Source: Aquila chrysaetos chrysaetos
Lineage: Eukaryota; Chordata; Aves; Accipitriformes; Accipitridae
NCBI RefSeq assembly: GCF_900496995.4
Contig: NC_044029.1
Coordinates: 15,252,001 to 15,316,000, forward strand
Direction of reading: 5' to 3'
DNA length: 64,000 bases
Part shown: positions 56,401 through 64,000 of the stretch, one piece after another
How the letters are laid out: each line of letters opens with the position of its first letter
How positions within the stretch are numbered: the stretch's first letter is position 1
Translations under genes and position numbers: made by a program
Notes under the pieces: model-generated
Told to the model about the DNA's origin: nothing
The model's database searches: none
What the model saw: only the letters and a program-made list of their open reading frames with translations

Positions 56401-58851
56401 AAGCATGATTTAAAAAAAATAAATACAGCTGGTGGGACTCAAATTGAGTAACGCTGTAAGCCCAAGGACAAAGAATACAATTATGATGAACAGTAAGTTC
56501 ATGAAAGAGTAAGAGCAACCCTGACAGACATAGTTTTGATGAGCTCCAGATGGAATGGGAAAGATGCATTTTCACTAAAAAGATCAGACTTCAAGTCAAG
56601 TTAGTCAGCTCTTTGCAACCAACACTAAATACAACCCAAGACAGTTCTCAGTTGTCATCCATCTTAGCCACCTTGTAAACCCATGGCTCTGTGGTCTTTA
56701 TTTCACCCTTATAACCTGTGGTTCATTAAGCACTAATCAAGCAGAACATTCCACCCTCCCTTCTCCTGGAAAAAGGCATTAGAAAAAAAAAAAAAAAAAA
56801 ATCCCAGAAGAGCCTCAAGGATGAGTACCTTGAGGCCCAGAACAAGATAAAACAACCCAAGGCAGCTCAACCAGCCACAAGTCCTAAATGGCCCTAAAAG
56901 TCTTAATTTACTACAGATGCAAACAAAAGTTTTGTCCCAGCTTGGGTATAAATACAGTTATACTGCACCCAGAACAACTAAGCTACACAGTATATTTTTC
57001 AGTCCCTGCTACTGGCAAAACTAGAGGAAAGGGTTCCTGTAGTCCAATGTGAACAAATATTGGTAAGTCGCATTAACGTAGCACAACACAATCAAAAAAC
57101 AACAGCTTATTGCTTTACACATAAAGCAATTTTTCCCTACAAGTATGGCATTCTGTAAAATGTCCGCTACATAAACAAACAAGTAATGCAAATCACTTTC
57201 TCCCTACAGCATTTTCTTAACTGTCATCTTCAGCCATCCACATATATGCAGAACCATGTCCCGTCTTACCAATTTAAGCTGTCAGCTTCAAATCAGAAAC
57301 AGTAATTCATGACTAGAAGCTTATAGAGGACCCATCACAATGATGTCAGAAGTAGTAAGTAATAGTGCAGGCAGTAACAACTAGCCTTCTTTCATACTTG
57401 ACAGAAGGAAACGGGAAAGTGCAGAGGTGTCACTCTCAGTAAAACTTTCTATTTTAAAGTAATATAGTTCAACTGAGCAGGTCCTGAGACAACATGAAAG
57501 TCACAAAAATGAAACTTGGAAAAGAACAAACAGCAAAATTTTGGGGGTGAAAGAAAGACCAACCACAAAACAAAGCCAAACTGAGGGAAAAGGGGCACCG
57601 GCCTCTTCTCACTTTTCTGCCCTATATCTTGCAAGGATCACAAACTGACGAAGCAGACTACAGAAACGCAGCCCCATCAGGAGAGCAACTGGGGTGAATA
57701 CAGCAAAAAGAGCAAAAGGGTCTCCTGACCGCTGGAATAAGCCAAACCAAATTACCACAAGACTCTCTTCATCTGTACCATCACCCTTCCTTGCACCATG
57801 GTATAGGGAGCATCAATATTAACCACAACCTGAGTAGACCAGGACCCTGTGAGTGCAACAGAGCATCCCCGTCACTTTTGTTCTGGCAGTATTTGTCTGC
57901 ACTACACTTACAGCACAGAACTATTCTACTGTGAGGGCTTCTGCACATGTGAATTTACACAAACACTACCGGATTCAAATTAGTTTTTTTCTGAAAAACT
58001 TGATTTGTTATCAGTGTTTTACCTGGAACTGATTAAACCAAAACCAAGTTATTAAAGAAACCGAAGAGATGTACTTTTATGCTAAATGGTATTTGTCCTA
58101 GGGTTCATCCCCATTTAAATTCATATAATGGGTGTTCAGCTGTAAGGGACAAACCTTCATGTGGAGGCAAACTAAGAGCAAATCAGTCCTCTCCATCATC
58201 TGCTTGCTGATATGGCATTTTTTTATAGTATACCTTTAGGAGATTACTAATCTTCTGAATTACTTTATCAATAAATATCTAAAGAATTAAAGTTTCCTGA
58301 GGTAGTTATAAGCTGCTTTCCAAATTAACTGTGACTTCCATAACCTGTTACCTACTTCCCAGTTGTCTGTAGGGCAGGCAGGCATACAACTGTAAGCCCA
58401 GTAAAGGTGTGAAAGTGCAGTTGTTCTCGGTTATTTATGTTCTAGGGCAGGAACAATGCAATCTGGGGCAACACAACCTGGAGAAGTGCAAGAGCCACAA
58501 ACAGGACAGATGGCACACAGAACTGGTAGGAACATCAGGTTTTGGTAGGAAAGTAGGCACACTGCTTTTTGGGAAGGATGAGGGGTAAGAAAAGAACTAG
58601 AAAAGTGGACGGCTTGCAATCCAGGGAAGTTGTGTTTATTTCATCCACACTTCCTGGCTAAAATAGAGCTCCTCCTCTAAAGAAGAGCTGTGCGACTTTC
58701 GTAACGACTAGGGAGAGAACAGCGAACCAAAAAAAACCCCAAAACCCACCCAACATAAAAAAGGGAGATAGTTTCTCCAGCGCTGCAGAATAAATCTGCA
58801 CTAGTCCTGCCTCCCCCGCAAAGAGCGGCCGAGAAACTGTTACCGCTCGGC

Positions 58852-58883
<32 letters not shown>

Positions 58884-59448
58884 TTCATCTCCGAACAATG
58901 GCAGCGGTTCCCCTCAGCCGCCGGGAAGGAGCTGCTCTCCCCACCGCATCCGGGAGGGTCCCGTCCTCTACGGCCTCCTCCGGCGCGGGGCGGGAGAGGG
59001 ATCTGGAGCCGCTCCTGCCTTCAGAAGGGAGGGAAGGGAGGGAGAAAGGGAAGGCGCTCGCTCCCGGCGCACCGCGGCCTCTCCCGCGCCCTGCCCGCCA
59101 GCAGCCTCCCCTCAGAGACCGCGGCCGGCGCTGCCCGCCAACACCCGCCGGGCCTGAGGCGCGGCCTGTCGTCCCCTCCCCGCCCCGATCCGCGCCCTCG
59201 GCGGCGGCGGGAAAAGCCCGGCGGCGGCAGCCGGCCGAACAATGGCGGCGGCGGCGGCAACGGCGGCGCGGCCCGGCCCGGCCGCCTCGCTGAGGGGCCT
59301 GCAGGCGGCGCGGCGGCGGCGGCGAAGGCGGGCGAGGGAAGGGAAGGGAAAGGAAAGGAGGGGAGGGGCCGGGCCGGCCCGCGCGTACCTGGTTGAATTC
59401 CTCGCCCACGTCGGCGTAGATGTCGATGTGGTCCACGCCGTCCGCCAT
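41260..59448 (-). CDS. CPSF6: CPSF6 (CFIm68), cleavage factor Im subunit; nine coding exons
   Basis: Full coding span of CPSF6, 551 or 552 residues; the human main isoform is 551. Known role: nuclear SR-like protein that pairs with NUDT21 (CFIm25), binds UGUA upstream of poly(A) sites and favours distal sites; its RS-like tail is a TNPO3 import cargo. Visible here: acidic N-terminus [23 protein letters not shown] at about 81-161 with RNP2-like [10 protein letters not shown] (81-90) and RNP1-like KGFALVGVG (124-132), a GGDRFPGP region, a proline-rich block (about 233-399) with the [11 protein letters not shown] motif whose FG is at 284-285 (known lentiviral capsid-contact site), a conserved helical segment [20 protein letters not shown], and an RE/RD/RS-rich C-terminus ending EREYRHR. 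The start is the only ATG in a good GC-rich context that gives this N-terminus. All junctions are GT-AG and close in phase. The extra 37-residue exon of the longer human isoform was not found. Confidence 0.98.
41450..42934 (-). other. CPSF6: CPSF6 introns 7 and 8 (either side of exon 8)
   Basis: Intron 7 is 42602-42934 and intron 8 is 41450-42447. Nothing further is recognised in either. Confidence 0.75.
42448..42601 (-). CDS. CPSF6: CPSF6 coding exon 8 (residues 439-489)
   Basis: Completes G439, then [20 protein letters not shown] through [12 protein letters not shown] plus two bases of R490. Acceptor TTTTCAG, donor GTAAAA. This segment is highly conserved. Confidence 0.97.
42935..43050 (-). 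CDS. CPSF6: CPSF6 coding exon 7 (residues 400-438)
   Basis: Completes R400, then [20 protein letters not shown] through SRAVSDASA plus one base of G439. Acceptor TTGCAG, donor GTTAGT. Confidence 0.97.
43051..45373 (-). other. CPSF6: CPSF6 intron 6
   Basis: AT-rich, with an A run at about 43232-43250. Its upper part (about 44354-45290) is purine-rich and open over 173 codons on the plus strand (44354-44875), and then has a CR1/L3-like end. Confidence 0.75.
45215..45290 (+). mobile_element. Possible ancient CR1/L3-type LINE 3' end
   Basis: The stretch AAATTAGATGACTGCTGGGA followed by TCCCTTCCAGCCCT resembles the conserved 3' end of CR1/L3 LINEs (TTAGATGACCTC...GGTCCCTTCCAGC). The sequence before it (44354-45214) may be the diverged body, but I cannot align it by eye. 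Confidence 0.3.
45374..45878 (-). CDS. CPSF6: CPSF6 coding exon 6, proline-rich (residues 232-399)
   Basis: 505 nt and the largest exon. It encodes [20 protein letters not shown] and the Pro/Gly block, the FG motif at 284-285, and [19 protein letters not shown], plus two bases of R400. The acceptor is T24-A-TTTTAG, an unusual homopolymer tract. Donor GTGAGT. Confidence 0.97.
45879..46994 (-). other. CPSF6: CPSF6 intron 5
   Basis: Position where the longer human isoform has an additional 37-residue exon. I looked for that exon on the minus strand and saw no match. The intron ends in a 24-nt T run next to the exon 6 acceptor. Confidence 0.7.
45886..45909. repeat. A(24) homopolymer at the CPSF6 exon 6 acceptor
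   Basis: Read on the minus strand it is T24 followed by A-TTTT-AG and the exon; it forms the polypyrimidine tract of that acceptor. Confidence 0.9.
46995..47168 (-). CDS. CPSF6: CPSF6 coding exon 5 (residues 174-231)
   Basis: Encodes [20 protein letters not shown], then an RG/GR-rich stretch and GGPPPPFP, plus one base of A232. [12 protein letters not shown] differs from human AAFPQGGRGRGR as I recall. Acceptor CATTGCAG, donor GTAAAA (weaker than consensus). Confidence 0.97.
47169..48794 (-). other. CPSF6: CPSF6 introns 3 and 4 (either side of exon 4)
   Basis: Intron 3 is 48057-48794 and intron 4 is 47169-47910; the exon at 47911-48056 lies between them. Both are AT-rich without a further recognisable element. 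Confidence 0.75.
47911..48056 (-). CDS. CPSF6: CPSF6 coding exon 4 (residues 125-173)
   Basis: Completes G125, continues [20 protein letters not shown] and ends FEMQSRK plus the first base of T174. It holds the RNP1-like strand and the end of the RRM. Acceptor TCTTTCAG, donor GTAAGC. Confidence 0.97.
48795..48898 (-). CDS. CPSF6: CPSF6 coding exon 3 (residues 91-124)
   Basis: Encodes [20 protein letters not shown] through ANGQSK plus two bases of G125. It is the middle of the RRM. Acceptor TTTTTCAG, donor GTAAGA. Confidence 0.97.
48899..50718 (-). other. CPSF6: CPSF6 intron 2
   Basis: AT-rich sequence with a run of A at about 50571-50582 and a short TG run at 48986-48995. No further feature is seen. 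Confidence 0.8.
50719..50928 (-). CDS. CPSF6: CPSF6 coding exon 2 (residues 21-90)
   Basis: 210 nt, phase 0 at both ends. Starts [20 protein letters not shown] and ends in RNP2-like [10 protein letters not shown]. Acceptor TTTTAG, donor GTAAGT. Residues 54-61 read DSLPPSVG, where human has, as I recall, DTLPPTVG. Confidence 0.97.
50929..59388 (-). other. CPSF6: CPSF6 intron 1 (8.5 kb)
   Basis: The longest intron of the window; AT-rich except near the island. It has a T28 run (58855-58882), an A run at about 56784-56801 and a G run at about 53431-53442. I see no exon chain, RNA gene or recognised transposon in it. The open frames (60-106 codons) show no domain. Confidence 0.8.
58855..58882. 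repeat. T(28) homopolymer
   Basis: Uninterrupted T run (A28 on the transcribed strand) at the lower edge of the CPSF6 CpG island, within intron 1. Confidence 0.9.
59389..59448 (-). CDS. CPSF6: CPSF6 coding exon 1 (residues 1-20)
   Basis: Encodes [20 protein letters not shown], then the donor GTACGC. It is inside the CpG island. The 5' UTR continues upstream on the minus strand to perhaps 59500-59650. Confidence 0.97.
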
Positions 59449-59669
59449 GATCCCGCCCGGCCGCGCCCGGACCGGAGCCGCCGCCGCCGCCACCGGGAGG
59501 GAGGGGGGAGGGAAGGAGGGAGGGAAGGAGAGAGGGGGCGGGGCGCAAGGCGTCACTTCCGCGCGAGAAGGGGCGGGGGAAGGCGGCTTCCGGCAACTGC
59601 AGAAGTGGCGGCTGCCCGGGGAGGGCGGCGGAGCTGGAGAAGCCCCACCCACCCTCGGCGCCGGGTCCG

Positions 59670-59740
59670 CCCCGCCCCGCCCCGCCCCGCCCCGCCTAGC
59701 CAGTCCCCGCCCCGCCTAGCCAGTCCCCGCCCCCGCCCCC
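59670..59740. repeat. Tandem GC-box array in the CPSF6 promoter
   Basis: Five CCCCGCC units in a row, followed by two copies of a 22-bp unit containing CCCCGCCTAGCCAGT and more CCCCGCC. These are typical Sp/KLF-binding sites. Confidence 0.8.
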
Positions 59741-59798
59741 GCGTGGGCCCCTTCCCGCCACTGGGTCTGCTCGCGCGTCCGCCCTCCTGGGAGCGGCC

Positions 59799-60083
59799 AT
59801 GTTGAGGCGGCGGGCTGGCGGCGCCTCAGGCTGTGAGGGGAGCGCGGGGTCCGGGGCCGGCGGCGCTGGGCCCTCGCCCCTCGCCGTGCGGGGTGTCCTG
59901 CAGGGCTGGGGGGGGGGGGGCTTCTCGGTCTCGGGGGATGGGGCTGAGGCAAGCTCTGCTGGGTGCTTACTCGTGTTTCCTTCCCCGCTCAGCCTCGCTC
60001 CTCGGGGGAGTGCTGACCGGCTGAGGAGGAGCGCCTTGAGTGCTGTGAATAGCCAAGGACTTCACGTAACGTCTGTAAAATGA
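59799..60083 (+). other. Divergent 94-codon open frame opposite CPSF6, unproven
   Basis: The ATG stands in a strong Kozak context (GCGGCCATGT) on the far side of the CPSF6 CpG island. The frame crosses into less GC-rich DNA and stays open to 60083. A well-formed acceptor-like TTTCCTTCCCCGCTCAG lies inside it at 59975-59991. The protein has no domain I recognise. It could be the start of a divergent lncRNA or of an unknown gene, or just a CpG-island open frame. Confidence 0.2.
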
Positions 60084-63000
60084 AGCAGAGTGCCACATCT
60101 CCAAACCAGGGATGCACAGGCTGGGCGCAGGAGCGCAGTACCATGTGCAGAAAGGACACAAGCCAGCACACGCTCTCCTGTGTGTAGCCGGACTCTGAAG
60201 TACTGTGCTGGTACAGAGCTCGGCTTTAACGTCGCAAAGTGAAGAAAACGAGTGTAAAATCAAGGGATTGTGTTTATTTTTTTTTTTCATGCATTCAGAA
60301 CTGTTAGGGCTGCAAAGACAGCTTCAGGTTGTTTTTGAATGAATGTGCCTCTTGCCCAGATCCACGTTTAAGCTCCAGATGATTCAAAACCAGTGAGCGT
60401 CTCCTGGAGCGTAATGCACAACGTGCATAGTGTTCTACTACATCGTAGATGATGTTCTGCGTTGTACGTTATGTTGCACATCCAAAGATAAAGCTGCCTT
60501 TTTTACCTTACCATGAGCTGACAGCAAGAAGCTTGTGTTTCTCAGACTGAATTAAAATAATGTAAAAACATCACCGCAAGGAGTAAAAATGCTAAGTGTT
60601 ATCTTTAGCTGGACTCAAAATTTCTTTTTCCGTGACTGGCAGTACTTCCCAATTCCTGGATCAGCATCCATGTCCCAAACTGTCCTGACTTCACGTTGGG
60701 GCCAGGACTTGGGAACAGACCATCCCTGTCTACCTTGCTGCCCCCACATTGTAGTCTCCATTGGAAGAAAAGATGAACAGACCAGAAAACAGCTGAAAAA
60801 TCAGAGAACCACTACAAAGGATGTGCTGTGGAGCGCACCTGCTGACAGTCCGGAAATACCTCTAGCATGGAGACACGTTATTCCTGGAGTTCTTATCCAG
60901 CTTGTGGTACGTTAAAATTTATCAACTGCAGATCTCGTGTCATTCCTGGTGTTAGTAATTCTGGAATCCAGAAACCCTGTAACTGAGTTTGTTTTCAACT
61001 CTGTTGACAGAGTCTCCTGGTTAGAGGAGCTAGCACATTCCTTACCCTTTGGAACGGTTCAGAGTATCACCTGAAAAAAAACACTTTAGGAACAAACAAA
61101 CAAAAAGCCTTAATTGAACTTTTTAATGTTGCCATTATGATTGATAATCCTGTGTTTGATCACAGGTTAGAAGTACAAGTTCCCTTTTATGAATGCACAA
61201 GTCACACATCAATTAAATGATTCATTGGTTTTGCAAGGAAGATTCACTTCTGGATTTGCCACAGTGCCTTCAGGTACTGTTAAAGTATTTAGATCTATTG
61301 GGTTCACATGTTTGCTTAATGATGAACTGATTTATTGACTAGTCTTCTACAGAACAGAATGAAACACTGTGACGCTTAATATTTCTGGCCACACTGAACA
61401 AAGTTACTGAAGTCAGGAAAACTTAACCCTTGCTATCCTAGTGATCTGACAAAAATTCACAGGAGAATTCGCACATTGTGTGCAGGTGGATGTTTTATAT
61501 GCGTCTGAATATCTTAAGAAAGTTATGCATAGATTGTAATGATGTTTAAAAGGGCAAGAAAATTAAATATGAATGAGAAAGTCATTACAGTCACCTCAGA
61601 AACCACCTCAGGGATTGCCAGTAGCATTTGAGGGACCCCGTGGGGGGTATTTGAAGAGGAAAAGGCATCGCCTCTTCTTTGCTCTTTAAGGTAATGAAGG
61701 GTGATCAATGAAGCCCTTGGACCCCCTGCCCTGTGCTGTGTTTCCTGCTCAGGAGGCTTTCCCATTTTGGAGCATTTCTGAGTAGTTTGACTTGCTAGAT
61801 TTACTGCCCACAGGCATGTACAGAATAGGCTATGAGCGTTTTTATTCTTGTATACATACCATTAACCAAATTCTGTAAACAATGTAGGAGACTAAATATT
61901 ATGCAAGCTGTTCTGTTTACTTTCTGCTGTGTTTTCATTCTTTTCATGACTAGACCCACTAAATATGTCTTCATCTTTCCCGTGGTCAGCAATAGCTTCT
62001 TTATGATTTATAATCTCACTATGGAGCATCTTAAGAGTTGATCCACTCTAGTGAAAATGTTAATGCTTTGTGTTTTGTACACGTCAAAATTATTTAGACC
62101 GTATGTTGCCTTCACCCAGCAAAATTCAGAAGGCCGAGGTAGAGCATGGGCTGAAATAGAAATGTGGTCATGAGAGAAGGAGTTACTGGTGGTACAGCTT
62201 GGTCTGGGAGAAGAGTCCTGGTAAGGTTTGCTGGGGACAGCAAAAGCCGTGGGTTATGAAGTAATTGCATAGCTTCCAAACCCATAGCCCAACATGAGAA
62301 TGAGTGGCAGCAGATGAACTGGTGCCTTCCATCAGTTCCTCTTTCACACCACGGGACATTCTTTCATCTGACAACAACAGCTGGAGCTCCCTTGATATAA
62401 AAAGAGGGAGGAAAAAGGGATACTGGCAGCTCTGCATAAGAAAGTGGCCTATATGTTAAGTCCATGTTTCTCATTGTATCCACAAGAGCCTATCTATTTG
62501 TATATTGTTCCTTTGGTCTCCTGTGCTGTAACGATGCAAATTCAAGTATAATCCTCATTTTGAACATAAAAGCAGCAGCTGGTGCTCTGAGAACCTTATG
62601 ACGCATGTCATGCTGGTCTGCAAGACCTCTCCACGCTTTCCTCTCCAAGGCCTTTTGGAGCCTTTCCTACTAGGATGTTACTGCTGCAAGACAAAGGAGA
62701 GGAGAACACTTTTCCCACTCCTTTGTATTGATGTGATGACTTCAAAATACATTTAAGTGTGTTACTTCGAGTAAGAGTGGCAGAACCAGTTTCAATATAA
62801 TAACATTTTTAAAGTTATCTAGTTTTGCTAACAGCAACACAGCAAAAATATATCTTTACATTAAAAAAAAAAATTATGTTAGAAATTTCCCTGAGGAATT
62901 GAGACTGACAATGGTACAGGAATTTTCAAACAGACTTTTTATTTTAATATCAGAGTAAACTGTTCATGCAGTAATGTTATAGATAACAAGTGAAAAGATA

Positions 63001-64000
63001 AGATATAAGATAAGAAAAAATGCTGTGTTAATCAGGATAGTACTCAAAATCAGAAGAGGCCTCGGCTTAGCTGACATCTGCACAATGTATGTTTTGTTGT
63101 ATAAACTTATGTCCCAGCTATGTTAGTCCAACAGTATTGAATATGTTTTGTTTCTTTAGTTGCAGTCCTGAAGCTTTTGATCTTTCCAAAGCTGCCTGGA
63201 GCCACTGTGCAAGTTCTTTTATTGTTCTAAATAATAATAATAAAAAAATATCCAAATGGTAAAAGTCTGTACACTCTAAAGTGTAAGAAATAGTTTTTTC
63301 CACTGAAGTGTCTCAGTTTATAAAATTGCACAGACAACAAATGGGAAAAAATGTTGTGTTCCAAATGTGGTGGCAAACAGGCACAAATCCTTGATTGCAT
63401 ACTTGCTTTCAAAGACTGAAATTTCAAGTTTTATTAACTTCAATGTAACTGCAGGCTGACAAGGAAAGGGACAGTCGTGTTTCCATTCCCAAACAAAGGC
63501 AGCAACAGCCTGTGCTGGGAAAGGAGGAATATCACCTCCTCTTCTGGTTGCAGCTCACAGTTAGATTGGATTAAGTGTAACTTGAAACTGAAGGGCATCT
63601 ACAAGAACTCCTACTGACACAGCTATTGTAGGAAAATAACTGGTATTATTCATCTCTTGCCCAGAGTTGTCTTTCTGTAGGTATTTAATTGTTCTGGGCT
63701 CATACATGTGAGCATAGTGTTCCATCTTTTTTTTTCCCCCTGCAACTGTCCATCAGCCTGCTCATTCTCTTGGTTCAGCTGTTCACTCTGTGGTTCAGAG
63801 CCAGTTTGAAAATTACGGGTAATCAGGAGATGATTTGCAAATGGCATGGATATCCCAACCCTCGAGGCAGGAAGGTATATTAGAGAAGGTAAGTACAGTG
63901 CAAGAGGTGATAACAAATTCAGTTGCCCCTTTTGAATCCACTTCCATATGAGCTGTTAATCAGAAGGCTCAGTTACCTCCAGAAAAAGTATGAAACTGAA
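59961..64000. other. Right flank beyond the CPSF6 promoter
   Basis: AT-rich again after about 60050. Short frames only; the longest is 108 codons at 60589-60915, with no domain I recognise. A cluster of GATA motifs is at 62991-63015. No further gene or repeat is supported. Confidence 0.6.
62991..63015 (+). promoter_or_regulatory. Cluster of GATA motifs
   Basis: AGATAAC, AGATAAG, GATATAAGATAAG: four GATA cores within 25 bp, all on the same strand, two of them the full AGATAAG form. Confidence 0.35.

Larger units (their letters stand above)
58790..59960 (-). promoter_or_regulatory. CPSF6: CpG-island promoter of CPSF6
   Basis: About 1.1 kb of GC- and CpG-rich DNA around exon 1, with GCGGCGGCGG runs and, upstream, a chain of CCCCGCC GC boxes (59670-59740). 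Part of it is a tandem duplication of CCCCGCCTAGCCAGT. There is no TATA box. It is open in both directions, as bidirectional CpG-island promoters often are. Confidence 0.85.

Noticed and set aside
58898-59805. Open frames of 131-255 codons on both strands of the CPSF6 CpG island
   Set aside because: They are Arg/Pro/Ala/Gly-rich, as any CGG/GCC-rich DNA gives. Only the short piece starting [14 protein letters not shown] is real coding sequence.
60589-60915. 108-codon plus-strand open frame
   Set aside because: No recognisable domain or supporting exon structure; length is within chance for this region.

Overview
The window is nuclear DNA from a bird. It is AT-rich, has two CpG-island promoters, and carries two 5'-truncated CR1 LINE tails, a full solo retroviral LTR of a type common in bird genomes, and short vertebrate exons with canonical GT-AG junctions. 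The LTR families look neoavian rather than galliform to me, but that is from memory and is only an inference. There is no prokaryotic gene organisation, CRISPR array or operon.

Two protein-coding genes are present, both on the minus strand, and both can be reconstructed exon by exon. YEATS4 (GAS41) has seven coding exons between 15365 and 10450. They add up to exactly 227 codons, the usual vertebrate length. CPSF6 (CFIm68) has nine coding exons between 59448 and 41260 and gives 551 or 552 residues, depending on which of two tandem acceptors is used for the last coding exon. Every codon phase closes across every junction. The order CPSF6 - YEATS4 on one strand matches the conserved vertebrate block CPSF6 - LYZ - YEATS4 - FRS2.

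Layout: 1-9026 is gene-poor flank downstream of YEATS4. 9027-9703 is a truncated LTR-like repeat. 10015-15560 is YEATS4, with its poly(A) signal at 10037-10042 and its CpG-island promoter at about 14830-15560; a CR1 lies in its last intron. 15576-28180 is intergenic DNA holding a second CR1, a GC-rich open stretch, and a solo LTR (19881-20462) with a perfect 5-bp target duplication. In other vertebrates lysozyme C (LYZ) sits here, but I could not find it. 28204-40197 is repeat-poor AT-rich DNA that probably holds the CPSF6 3' UTR, with several AATAAA clusters. 41255-59448 is the CPSF6 body, and about 58790-59960 is its CpG island. 59960-64000 is right flank without a recognisable gene.

The two genes act in unrelated nuclear processes: YEATS4 in acyl-lysine reading and H2A.Z/NuA4 chromatin remodelling, CPSF6 in choosing poly(A) sites. 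The most informative observations are the apparent absence of LYZ, a splice donor five bases after the CPSF6 stop codon followed by an 18-nt candidate microexon, a NAGNAG acceptor at the last coding exon, an acceptor built on a 24-nt homopolymer, and an inverted G-rich/C-rich hairpin near 29.5 kb.
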